From Paracoccaceae bacterium (GTDB taxonomy: Bacteria; Pseudomonadota; Alphaproteobacteria; Rhodobacterales; Rhodobacteraceae), in assembly GCA_024742455.1 (NCBI GenBank), contig JANSYL010000003.1:124001-188000 (forward strand): a stretch of DNA of 64,000 nt, in the 5' to 3' direction. A program made the position numbers and the translations under genes. The notes beneath the pieces were generated by a model. It searched no databases. It was not told the origin of the DNA and saw only the letters and a list, made by a program, of their open reading frames with translations. Positions 28,893-36,419 of this stretch are shown one piece after another. How positions within the stretch are numbered: position 1 is the first letter of the stretch; each line of letters begins with the position of its first letter.

Positions 28893-29947
28893 TGCTGTTC
28901 GTGGCCTTCCTTGCCGCCGTTCTCTGGGGCATCGGCGCGCTGATGCGGGTGCCCCATGCGGCACGGTTCTACATGCTGGGCCTGCTTTTCGTCATCGTCC
29001 TGGCGCTGCAGATCATCCTGCCCGACGGCCACCCCCTACGCGAGGCGACCGGCGGGTCCCCGGCGCTCTGGCTGATGATCGCCGGGGGGGTGGTGCTGGG
29101 CCTGCTCTACCGGCTCGGCTGGCAGCAACTCAAACGCCGCGCCGAAGCGATCGAAACCGCCCGCGCCGAAAACGCGCCGGTCCAACCCACCGGCCCCTTC
29201 TCGGACGAGGAACTGGAACGCTACGCCCGCCAGATCACGCTCCCCGATATCGGCGGCGGCGGGCAGCGCGCCCTGAAAGAGGCGCGGGTGCTGGTCGTCG
29301 GCGCGGGCGGCATCGGCTCCCCGGTGCTTCTCTATCTCGCAGGGGCCGGGGTCGGACGTCTGGGCATCATCGACCCCGACACCGTCGCGCTGTCCAATCT
29401 GCACCGGCAGGTCATCCACACCGATGACAACCAGGGCATGCCCAAGGTGTTCTCGGCCCAGCAGGCCGTGAAGGCGCTCAACCCCCATGTCGATCTCCGC
29501 CCCTATCACCGGGCGTTGACCCCCGAGATCGCCGAGACCCTGTTCAATGATTATGACCTGATCCTTGATGGCACCGACACCTACCAGGCCCGCGCGATGG
29601 TGGGCCGCGCCGCGACCGCCACGGGCCGCCCGGTCATCGCCGGGGCGATCTCGGCATGGGAAGGGCAGGTCACGATCTACGATCCGGCCGATGGCGCGCC
29701 CTGTTTCGCCTGCCTCTTTCCCAAGGCACCCTCGCCCGACATGGCCGCGACCTGTTCGCAGACCGGCGTGATCGGGGCCCTGCCGGGGGTGATCGGCACG
29801 ATGATGGCGGTGGAGACGATCAAGCACATCACCGGGGCGGGGCAGGGCCTGCGGGGGCGGATGCTGATCTACGATGCGCTGCACGCCGAAACCCGGAACG
29901 TCCGCGTCGCCCGCCGCGCCGATTGCACGGTCTGCGGGGATATCTGA
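28892..29947 (+). CDS. MoeB/ThiF family adenylyltransferase with N-terminal membrane segments
   Basis: 351-residue protein. The N-terminal about 80 residues hold two to three hydrophobic helices. An E1-like domain follows: YARQITLPDIGGGGQRALKEARVLVVGAGGIGSPVLLYLAGAGVG (ATP-binding), the DGTD segment ILDGTDTYQARAMVG, and zinc cysteines in CFACLFP and CTVCGD. Such enzymes activate the C-terminal glycine of sulfur-carrier proteins (MoaD, ThiS) by adenylation. The catalytic-cysteine region ATCSQTGVIGALPGVIG is present. The membrane extension is unusual for MoeB but seen in Rhodobacterales. No moa or thi genes adjoin, so the carrier partner is unknown. Confidence 0.88.
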   Translation: MLFVAFLAAVLWGIGALMRVPHAARFYMLGLLFVIVLALQIILPDGHPLREATGGSPALWLMIAGGVVLGLLYRLGWQQLKRRAEAIETARAENAPVQPTGPFSDEELERYARQITLPDIGGGGQRALKEARVLVVGAGGIGSPVLLYLAGAGVGRLGIIDPDTVALSNLHRQVIHTDDNQGMPKVFSAQQAVKALNPHVDLRPYHRALTPEIAETLFNDYDLILDGTDTYQARAMVGRAATATGRPVIAGAISAWEGQVTIYDPADGAPCFACLFPKAPSPDMAATCSQTGVIGALPGVIGTMMAVETIKHITGAGQGLRGRMLIYDALHAETRNVRVARRADCTVCGDI

Positions 29948-29953
29948 ACCCGG

Positions 29954-30277
29954 TCAGCCGAACAGGCCCGCACAGCAGGATTTCACCCGCGCATCGCCCG
30001 CGCAGCAATCCTCCACCAGGTAGGCGACCAGCGCCCCCATCCGCGCGAAATCCACCCGGTAGATCACGTTGCGCGACACTTTCTCGGAGGTCAGCAACCC
30101 CGCCTGTTTCAGGGTCGACAGGTGAAACGCCGCCCGCGACGGGGTCGCCGTGACCGCCACGCCGATCTCACCGGCGCTGGCCCCCTCGGCGCCTTTCGTC
30201 ACCAGGTGCCGCAGGATCGCTAGCCGCGTCGGATCGGTCAGGGCGGAAAAGGCCGCGAGGGCTTGACTCTCATTCAC
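29954..30277 (-). CDS. ArsR family transcriptional regulator with vicinal C-terminal cysteines
   Basis: 107-residue winged-helix repressor (FSALTDPTRLAILRHLV, recognition helix TPSRAAFHLSTLKQAGLLTSEK). The C-terminal tail has two cysteine pairs, Cys91-Cys92 and Cys101-Cys102. A similar C-terminal arrangement (Cys95, Cys96, Cys102) binds As(III) in Acidithiobacillus ferrooxidans ArsR, so thiophilic metal or arsenite sensing is likely. The GTG start at 30277 lies 29 bases from the divergent DUF6428 gene, so one operator can control both. Confidence 0.9.
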   Translation of the reverse strand: MNESQALAAFSALTDPTRLAILRHLVTKGAEGASAGEIGVAVTATPSRAAFHLSTLKQAGLLTSEKVSRNVIYRVDFARMGALVAYLVEDCCAGDARVKSCCAGLFG

Positions 30278-30279
30278 GT

Positions 30280-30303
30280 TTCAACAACTCTTGATATATT
30301 GAA
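30280..30303. promoter_or_regulatory. probable ArsR operator between the divergent genes
   Basis: The 29-base gap is AT-rich against the surrounding GC-rich DNA. It contains TCAA-N6-TTGA (30281-30294) and an outer TTCAA...TTGAA (30280-30303), plus further TTGA repeats. ArsR-family boxes are often imperfect palindromes with TCAA/TTGA-like ends. Binding is inferred. Confidence 0.5.
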
Positions 30304-30306
30304 TTG

Positions 30307-30792
30307 ATGGAGATGACCATGACCGCCCCCCAGGCCACCGTCAAGACGCTCGCCGCAGCCCTCGCCCCGATCCCGCCCGACGCGCCGGTCGTCGTCGATG
30401 CCGGTGGCACAAGGCTCGGCGCCGGGTTCCACCTGACCGAAATCGCCCGCGCCCGTATCGACAGCCTCGATTGCGGCGGGCGGCGGCTGACCTATACCGA
30501 GGCCGCTATCCAGATGCTCGACAGCGGCACGGGCCGCCCGATGTCGGCGGGCACGCTCACCGGTATCCTGGCCAGGGCGACGGCGGCCCTGCCCGACCTT
30601 GCCGACCTGCCGCTTTCCATCGACGCCAATACCGGCAATGCGGGCCTGCGGCGCTATCACCTGGCTGCGGTCGCACCCGTCGACGGCGCGGCCCTCCTGA
30701 CCCTCGCCCCGGCGCAGGCGCAATGCCGACCGGTGGCCGAGGCGCTGGCCGCAGGCCTCGGTGATTGCCGCGCCGTGGGCTGCTGCGCCTGA
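30307..30792 (+). CDS. DUF6428 family protein
   Basis: 161-residue soluble protein, probably of the DUF6428 family, found beside ArsR-type regulators in Rhodobacterales. The N-terminal part has a DAGGTRLGAGFHLTEIARARIDSLDCGG motif with conserved His and Cys. The C-terminus is cysteine-rich (GDCRAVGCCA). It is divergently transcribed from arsR with a shared operator region, suggesting induction by the same metal or oxyanion. The molecular function is unknown. ATG at 30307 is used; TTG at 30304 is directly before it. Confidence 0.75.
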   Translation: MEMTMTAPQATVKTLAAALAPIPPDAPVVVDAGGTRLGAGFHLTEIARARIDSLDCGGRRLTYTEAAIQMLDSGTGRPMSAGTLTGILARATAALPDLADLPLSIDANTGNAGLRRYHLAAVAPVDGAALLTLAPAQAQCRPVAEALAAGLGDCRAVGCCA

Positions 30793-30873
30793 ACCGATCA
30801 CGGAAAATCTACGGGGCCGTGCGCGGTCCGGCGCTACCTTCTGTCGCACCACAGTGACTTGGGAGGGTCCAGA

Positions 30874-31305
30874 ATGAAGAAACTCGCACTCGCCGCGCTG
30901 CTGCTCGCCAGCCCGGCCTTCGCCCAGAACCTGCCGTCGCCCGAAGGCGCCGAGGTCTATTTCATCTCCGTCGACGACGGCGCCACGGTCTCCAGCCCGG
31001 TTCTGATCCAGTTCGGCCTGTCGGGCATGGGCATCGCGCCGGCCGGTCACGACCAGGAGGCCACCGGCCATCATCACCTGCTGCTCAACCGCGCGCCCTT
31101 CGGCGAAAGCGATCTGGGCGACCGGGAACTGATCGTGCCGGTGCCCAGCGATGAAAACCACCTGCATTTCGGCGGCGGCCAGACCGAGGTGTCGCTCGAC
31201 CTGCCCCCGGGCCAGCACACGATGCAGCTGGTCCTCGGCGATGCCGCCCATGTGCCGCACGCCCCGGCCGTGGTCAGCGATTACATCACGATCACCGTCG
31301 AATAA
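30874..31305 (+). CDS. DUF4399 domain periplasmic protein
   Basis: 143-residue exported protein with a clear signal peptide (MKKLALAALLLASPAFAQ, cleavage after FA) and a DUF4399 domain. The domain is a beta-sandwich with histidine clusters: EATGHHHLLLN in the middle, ENHLHFGGGQTEVSLDLPPGQHTMQLVLGDAAHVPH at the C-terminus. The repeated histidines suggest metal binding, perhaps copper, but no function is established. The ATG is preceded by GGGAGGG. It is followed by the M3 peptidase gene. Confidence 0.88.
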   Translation: MKKLALAALLLASPAFAQNLPSPEGAEVYFISVDDGATVSSPVLIQFGLSGMGIAPAGHDQEATGHHHLLLNRAPFGESDLGDRELIVPVPSDENHLHFGGGQTEVSLDLPPGQHTMQLVLGDAAHVPHAPAVVSDYITITVE

Positions 31306-31373
31306 CGCTTTGCCGAATGGGGGTCGCCGCCACCGTGGCGGCCCCCTATCTTGCGGGGCAAGGAGATCTGCCC

Positions 31374-33425
31374 ATGCCCCCCAACGCATCCCCCACCGCG
31401 TCCCCCGACACCAACCCGCTTCTGTCCGACTGGACCGGCCCCTTCGGCCTGCCGCCCTTTGACGAGATCGAGGATGACCATTTCGCGCCCGCCCTCGATG
31501 CGGCGCTGAAGGCGGGCCTGCGCGCGGTCGAGGCGATCGCGGACGCACCCGAGGCACCCAGTTTCGAAAACACCATCGAGGCGCTGGAAAGCGCGGATGC
31601 CCTGCTCGATAAGGTGGCGGGCGTGTTCTATAACCTCGCCTCCGCCGATGCGACCGACGCGCGCGAAGCGGTGCAGCGCGACTATGCCCCGAAACTTTCG
31701 GCCTATGCCTCGGAAATCGTCAACAACACGAAACTCTTCGCCCGTATCGACACGCTCTGGCAGAACCGCGAGACCCTGAACCTGACCGCGGAACACCACC
31801 GCGTCCTTTACCTCACCCATCGCCGCTTCACCCGCGCAGGCGCCGCGCTGCAGGGCCCCGCGCGTGATCGGCTGACGCAGGTGAAAAGCCGCCTCGCCGT
31901 GCTCGGCACCTCCTTCACGCAGAACCTTCTGGCCGATGAACGCGACTGGTTCATGGTGCTGGAGGAGGGCGGCCTTGAAGGCCTGCCCGATTTCCTGGTC
32001 GCATCCGCCCGCGCGGCGGGGGCGGAAAAAAACGCGGGCGGCCCGGTGATCACCCTGTCGAGGTCCCTGATCGTGCCCTTTCTGCAATATTCCCCGCGCC
32101 GCGACCTGCGTGAAAAGGCCTATCGCGCCTGGACCGCGCGCGGCGCCAATGGCGGTGAGACCGACAACCGCGCCATCGCGGCCGAGGTGTTAAGCTTGCG
32201 CGAAGAACGCGCCAGGCTTCTGGGCTATGACAGTTTCGCCGCCTTCAAGCTGGAAACCGAAATGGCCGGCACCCCCGACGCCGTCCGCGACCTTTTGATG
32301 AATGTCTGGCAACCCGCCCGCGCAAAGGCCGAGGCTGACGCGCAGGTGCTGACCGACATGATGCAGGCGGACGGCATCAACGGCGAACTGGAACCATGGG
32401 ACTGGCGGTATTATTCCGAAAAACGCCGCAAGGCCGAACACGATCTCGATGAGGCGGCGCTGAAACCCTATCTCGGCCTCGACGCGATGATCGCGGCGGC
32501 CTTCGACTGCGCGCATCGCCTGTTCGGGCTGGAATTCGAACCGCTCGTCATCCCGCTTTACCATCCCGACGCCCGCGCCTGGGAAGTGACGAGGGGTGGC
32601 CGCCACATGGCCATTTTCATCGGCGATTATTTCGCCCGTTCCTCCAAACGCTCCGGCGCATGGTGTTCGGCGATGCGCAGCCAGCAGAAACTGGGCGGCG
32701 AGGTGCGGCCCATCGTTCTCAACATCTGCAACTTCGCCAAATCCGATCCCGCGCTTCTGTCCTATGACGATGCGCGGACGCTGTTTCATGAATTCGGCCA
32801 CGCGCTGCACCAGATGCTCAGCGACGTGACCTATCCGTCGATCTCCGGCACCTCTGTCGCCCGCGATTTCGTGGAACTGCCCAGCCAGCTATACGAACAC
32901 TGGCTGGAGGTTCCGCAAGTGCTGGAAACCCACGCCCGCCATGTGGAAACGGGCGAGGCGATGCCAAAGGACATGCTCGACCGGCTGCTGGCGGCGCAGA
33001 CCTACGACATGGGGTTCCAGACGGTGGAATACGTGGCCTCGGCGCTCGTCGATCTGGATTTCCACGACGGCCCCGCCCCCGCAGATCCGCTGGCGGCCGA
33101 GGCGGACACGCTGGCGCGGATCGGCATGCCGCGGGCCATCGGGATGCGCCACGCCACGCCCCATTTCGCCCATGTTTTCGCGGGCGACGGGTATTCGGCC
33201 GGCTATTACAGCTACATGTGGTCCGAGGTGATGGATGCCGACGCCTTCGCCGCCTTCGAGGAAGCCGGGGATGCTTTCGATGCGGGTCTGGCCGAAAAGC
33301 TCGAAACCCATATCCTGTCCGCCGGCGGCAGCCGGGAGGCCGACACCCTCTACACCGCCTTCCGGGGCCGGATGCCGGGGGTCGGGGCGCTGCTCAAGGG
33401 GCGGGGGCTCGACAAGGTCGCCTGA
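31374..33425 (+). CDS. M3 family zinc metallopeptidase (oligopeptidase A / Dcp-like)
   Basis: 683-residue thimet-type oligopeptidase with the zinc motif FHEFGHALHQM (HEXXH) and the downstream glutamate in the ISGTSVARDFVELPSQLYEHW segment. It cleaves short peptides, probably in the cytoplasm, since no signal peptide is seen. Length matches Dcp and PrlC. ATG at 31374 with AAGGAGA upstream was chosen over a longer opening from 31317 that has no ribosome-binding site. Between Dcp and PrlC the assignment is open. Confidence 0.95.
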   Translation: MPPNASPTASPDTNPLLSDWTGPFGLPPFDEIEDDHFAPALDAALKAGLRAVEAIADAPEAPSFENTIEALESADALLDKVAGVFYNLASADATDAREAVQRDYAPKLSAYASEIVNNTKLFARIDTLWQNRETLNLTAEHHRVLYLTHRRFTRAGAALQGPARDRLTQVKSRLAVLGTSFTQNLLADERDWFMVLEEGGLEGLPDFLVASARAAGAEKNAGGPVITLSRSLIVPFLQYSPRRDLREKAYRAWTARGANGGETDNRAIAAEVLSLREERARLLGYDSFAAFKLETEMAGTPDAVRDLLMNVWQPARAKAEADAQVLTDMMQADGINGELEPWDWRYYSEKRRKAEHDLDEAALKPYLGLDAMIAAAFDCAHRLFGLEFEPLVIPLYHPDARAWEVTRGGRHMAIFIGDYFARSSKRSGAWCSAMRSQQKLGGEVRPIVLNICNFAKSDPALLSYDDARTLFHEFGHALHQMLSDVTYPSISGTSVARDFVELPSQLYEHWLEVPQVLETHARHVETGEAMPKDMLDRLLAAQTYDMGFQTVEYVASALVDLDFHDGPAPADPLAAEADTLARIGMPRAIGMRHATPHFAHVFAGDGYSAGYYSYMWSEVMDADAFAAFEEAGDAFDAGLAEKLETHILSAGGSREADTLYTAFRGRMPGVGALLKGRGLDKVA

Positions 33426-33458
33426 GGCGGGTCAAGGCCCGCTCATTCCACACCGTAG

Positions 33459-33476
33459 GGCGGGACTTGTCCCGCC
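33459..33476. repeat. palindromic repeat GGCGGGAC-tt-GTCCCGCC
   Basis: Perfect 8-bp inverted repeat with a TT centre, in the wider context GTAGGGCGGGACTTGTCCCGCC, 33 bases after the M3 peptidase stop. Short palindromes of this type recur at 3' ends in Rhodobacterales genomes (from memory). It may act as a transcription end or mRNA-stabilising stem for the convergent gene pair. A smaller GCGGG/CCCGC stem precedes it at 33427-33442. Only one copy is in this window. Confidence 0.6.
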
Positions 33477-33543
33477 ATCCCCTCTAACGAAAACGCACGG
33501 GTTAACCACGTTTCCCGGCCACACCCTGCGCCCATCGCGTATG

Positions 33544-33576
33544 CACGGGGTGTGTACGGGCTGTGCACGGGGTGTG
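33544..33576. repeat. three tandem copies of an 11-bp unit
   Basis: CACGGGGTGTG (33544-33554), TACGGGCTGTG (33555-33565) and CACGGGGTGTG (33566-33576): three head-to-tail 11-mers, the middle one differing at two positions. An inverted partner, CACACCC, lies upstream at about 33521-33527. The block is in the 204-base gap between two convergent genes, where no promoter is expected. Confidence 0.7.
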
Positions 33577-33629
33577 GCATGGGATGACGCGCCTGTTTCC
33601 GGCCCGTTCGCGGAGGCGTTAACGCCCCC

Positions 33630-34160
33630 TCAGTCGAAGCTTTCGCCCGGCATCAGCCCCCAGAGCGCCCGCGCCTCGACCCATCCGCGATACCCGCCAA
33701 CCTCCATCAGGCACCAGTCGGGCGTGCATTCGCGCAAGCGCCCGATCACCCCCGCCTCGGCCTCGGCCCGCACCGGGCTGGCCGTGTCGGGGCGCTGGTA
33801 AAGCGGCAGGCGGTCGGCCTCGACGATGGCCGTGCGTTCGCCCGACAACAGCGTGTAATGCATCCAGCCGCCCGCCCCGTCGCGGTCGACCACGCGGCGC
33901 CAATGGCCATGTTCGGCAACAACCATCATCGGCATCCCCTGCCGTGTGTAGACCCAGTCGATCCGGTGATGCACAGACGGGCCGCGCCGCGCCCGCGCCT
34001 CATCGGCCTTCATCGACACGAACCGCGGCAGCGGGAACCCCGTCACCGGGCCGACACTGTCGGCGACGCTGGCCTCGGCGGCCGATTGGGAAACAGCCTC
34101 ATCCGGCAACCCGATGAAGGCCAACAGAAAAATGACGGTCAGAACACCGGTTCGGGTCAT
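33630..34160 (-). CDS. SH3-domain exported protein
   Basis: 176-residue protein with an N-terminal hydrophobic signal segment (TGVLTVIFLLAFIGLPDEAVSQ) and two bacterial SH3-like units: FVSMKADEARARRGPSVHHRIDWVYTRQGMPMMVVAEHGHWRRVVDRDGAGGWMHYTLLSG and the half-unit around RLPLYQRPDTASPVRAEAEAGVIGRLRECTPDWCLMEVGGYRGWVE. These domains usually bind cell-wall peptides. ATG at 34160 is preferred; an ATG 30 bases earlier is also open. It is divergent from the dehydrogenase gene. Confidence 0.87.
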   Translation of the reverse strand: MTRTGVLTVIFLLAFIGLPDEAVSQSAAEASVADSVGPVTGFPLPRFVSMKADEARARRGPSVHHRIDWVYTRQGMPMMVVAEHGHWRRVVDRDGAGGWMHYTLLSGERTAIVEADRLPLYQRPDTASPVRAEAEAGVIGRLRECTPDWCLMEVGGYRGWVEARALWGLMPGESFD

Positions 34161-34306
34161 GCGCGCTCTCTGCCTCGACCGGGTCATTCTGTGCCGCGGT
34201 CTTTGTCGTTGTTTTTGTCGCGTCAGCGGCGCCTTGCCTTGCACCGCTGCGCGCGATCAGAGAGTGTCACGGGAAAGGGCGCAAAGCCAGCGAAGGGAGG
34301 CCCGTG

Positions 34307-35293
34307 ATGTCAGATGGGCGTTTGAGTGTTGTCGTGACGCGACGGTTGCCCGAAACCGTGGAGGCGCGGATGGCCGACCTGTTCGATGTCGAACTGCGCA
34401 AGGACGACACGCCGATGTCCAAGCCGGACCTTGTCGCGGCCATGCAGCGCGCCGATGTTCTGGTGCCCTGTATCACCGACAAGATCGACGCGGGCATGTT
34501 GGGCCAGGCGGGCGACAAGCTGAAGCTGATCGCCAATTACGGCGCGGGCGTCGACCATATCGACGTCTCCACCGCGCGGCAGAGGGGCATCCTGGTGTCG
34601 AACACACCGGGCGTGATGACCGATGATACCGCCGACATGGTGATGGCGCTGATCCTGTCGGTCATCCGCCGCGTGCCCGAAGGCATGTCGGTGATGCAGG
34701 CGGGCACCTGGGACGGATGGGCCCCCACCGCCTTCATGGGCGGGCGCGTGGGCGGCAAGCGACTGGGTATCCTGGGCATGGGGCGCATCGGGCAAGCGGT
34801 GGCCGCGCGCGCGGCGGCCTTCGGCATGCAGGTCCATTACCACAACCGCCGTCCCGTCCATGCCGAGATCGAAACACGGCTCGGCGCCACCTATTGGGAC
34901 AGTCTCGACCAGATGATCGCACGGATGGACGTGATCAGCGTGAACTGCCCGCACACGCCCTCGACCTTTCACCTGATGAATGCACGGCGGCTGAAGCTGA
35001 TGAAACCCGACGCGGTGATCGTGAACACCTCGCGCGGCGAGGTCATCGATGAAAACGCGCTGACGCGGATGCTGCGGGCAGGCGAGATCGCGGGCGCGGG
35101 GCTGGACGTGTTCGAACGCGGCCGCGAGGTGAACCCGCGCCTGCGCGAGTTGCACAATGTCGTGCTGCTGCCGCATATGGGCTCGGCCACGCGCGAGGGG
35201 CGCGTGGAGATGGGCGAGAAGGTGCTGATCAACATCAAGACTTTCGATGACGGCCACCGTCCGCCGGACCTGGTCGTGCCGGGGATGCATTGA
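34307..35293 (+). CDS. D-isomer 2-hydroxyacid dehydrogenase (glyoxylate/hydroxypyruvate reductase-like)
   Basis: 328-residue NAD(P)-dependent dehydrogenase. The Rossmann motif is LGILGMGRIGQAVAARAAAFGM. The catalytic triad regions are NTSRGEVIDENAL with Arg, DVFERGREVNPRLRELHNVVLLPHMGSAT with Glu and the catalytic His, and an N-terminal NYGAGVDHIDVSTARQRGI. It most resembles glyoxylate reductase/D-glycerate dehydrogenase. Substrate within the family cannot be fixed from sequence. The ATG follows GGGAGG. The stop overlaps the TTG start of the next gene by four bases. Confidence 0.9.
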   Translation: MSDGRLSVVVTRRLPETVEARMADLFDVELRKDDTPMSKPDLVAAMQRADVLVPCITDKIDAGMLGQAGDKLKLIANYGAGVDHIDVSTARQRGILVSNTPGVMTDDTADMVMALILSVIRRVPEGMSVMQAGTWDGWAPTAFMGGRVGGKRLGILGMGRIGQAVAARAAAFGMQVHYHNRRPVHAEIETRLGATYWDSLDQMIARMDVISVNCPHTPSTFHLMNARRLKLMKPDAVIVNTSRGEVIDENALTRMLRAGEIAGAGLDVFERGREVNPRLRELHNVVLLPHMGSATREGRVEMGEKVLINIKTFDDGHRPPDLVVPGMH

Positions 35294-36144
35294 GCGCCGC
35301 CGCGCGCCATCGCCTGCAGCTTGCGGGCTATCTTCTGGCCGCCGGGCTGGCCTTTCTTGCGGGCATCACCCAGATCAACCCGGCGGTGCGCTGGGCAGAA
35401 AGCTCTGTTCAGCAGATCGCGGCCTCGATGACCGGGGTCTACGTGTCGCTGCGGGTCATCAACGCGGCCCTGTCGGCAGCGCAGGAGATCGAGGTCGGCG
35501 CCTCGGTGGGCGCGCAGGCGACTGTGCAGCCGCTGAAGGTTCTGGAACCGGTGGACGACACGGTGGAACGCGTGGCCGACGTGGTCTTCGCGGTGGCGGT
35601 CGGGGCGGCCGTGGCGACCGTCGGGCTGAACCCGGTTGCCGTGCTCGGGGCCTTCGTTCTGGGGGGCGGATTGCTGGTGATGGCGGCGGGGCTTGTCTGG
35701 CCGAACCTGCCGGGCGGCATCGCCGGTCTGGCGCGGCGGGCCGTGCGCCTAGGCGGCGCGGTGGCGCTGGTCCTGCCGCTGGTCATCGTTCTGGGGCTCG
35801 ACCTTGGCGACCGCATGACCGCCACGCCGCAGCAGGCGGCCTATGCCGTGCTGAACGGGGTCGCCGAAGAGGCACAGGTTCTGATCGGACAAGACACGCC
35901 CGACCCCGACCAGATCACCGAAGAGACCGGGGGGCGGTTCTTCGGGCGCTTCTTCGACAGCGTGTCCTCGGCCGGGGAAACCCTGCAGGCCTATACGCAG
36001 GCGGCCGGCGTGTTCCGCAGCGAGGCCACGGCGCTGTTCGAGGCGACGCTGATCCTGATCGGGGTGTTCGTGTTGCAAAGCATCGTGTTGCCGATCTTGC
36101 TTTTCTGGGGTCTGATCGCGCTTCTGCGCCGCAGTATCGAGTGA
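35290..36144 (+). CDS. uncharacterised membrane protein
   Basis: 284-residue protein with about five hydrophobic segments: near 10-28, 95-115, 117-137, 152-172 and a C-terminal one at about 250-275. A soluble loop of about 60 residues between the first and second contains QEIEVGASVGAQATVQPLKVLEPVDDTVERV, and another lies between the fourth and fifth. The TTG start (35290) overlaps the dehydrogenase stop, so the two are coupled. I recognise no family or catalytic motif. Confidence 0.75.
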   Translation: MSAAARHRLQLAGYLLAAGLAFLAGITQINPAVRWAESSVQQIAASMTGVYVSLRVINAALSAAQEIEVGASVGAQATVQPLKVLEPVDDTVERVADVVFAVAVGAAVATVGLNPVAVLGAFVLGGGLLVMAAGLVWPNLPGGIAGLARRAVRLGGAVALVLPLVIVLGLDLGDRMTATPQQAAYAVLNGVAEEAQVLIGQDTPDPDQITEETGGRFFGRFFDSVSSAGETLQAYTQAAGVFRSEATALFEATLILIGVFVLQSIVLPILLFWGLIALLRRSIE

Positions 36145-36419
36145 CGGGGCACCGGGCCGTGCCTGGCGCGCGGAGTATTTCGACGCGAAGAACTGGCCCC
36201 GGGGCCGGGGGCGGTGCACCTTTCCCGATTATTCGGATATGGCCGATGGCGGATGCCTCCGGCGGAGGTATTTGGAAAGCAAAGAGGGGCTGTGGCCGGG
36301 CTATGATGAATGGCTGACGGGCCATGTCGGTTTTGAGCGGGTTTGCGTCGGGTGGGCGTGGCGCGCGGGCGCGGAGTTGGGCAGGTAGAGCGGGATGACA
36401 CTCGGCTGAGGATTGGCGG
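36145..36419. repeat. intergenic region with two copies of a short GTATTT repeat
   Basis: 275 bases without a gene. Copy A is at about 36165-36197, with GGAGTATTTcgacgCGAAGAA at its core. Copy B is at about 36251-36290, with ggatgcctccGGCGGAGGTA then TTTggaaaGCAAAGAgggg. Both share GGAG(G)TATTT followed by a GCAAAGA/GCGAAGA block, and a third copy lies inside xdhB at 49703-49750. The last bases, GAGGATTGGCGG, serve as ribosome-binding region for the next gene. No promoter motif is evident to me. Confidence 0.6.
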
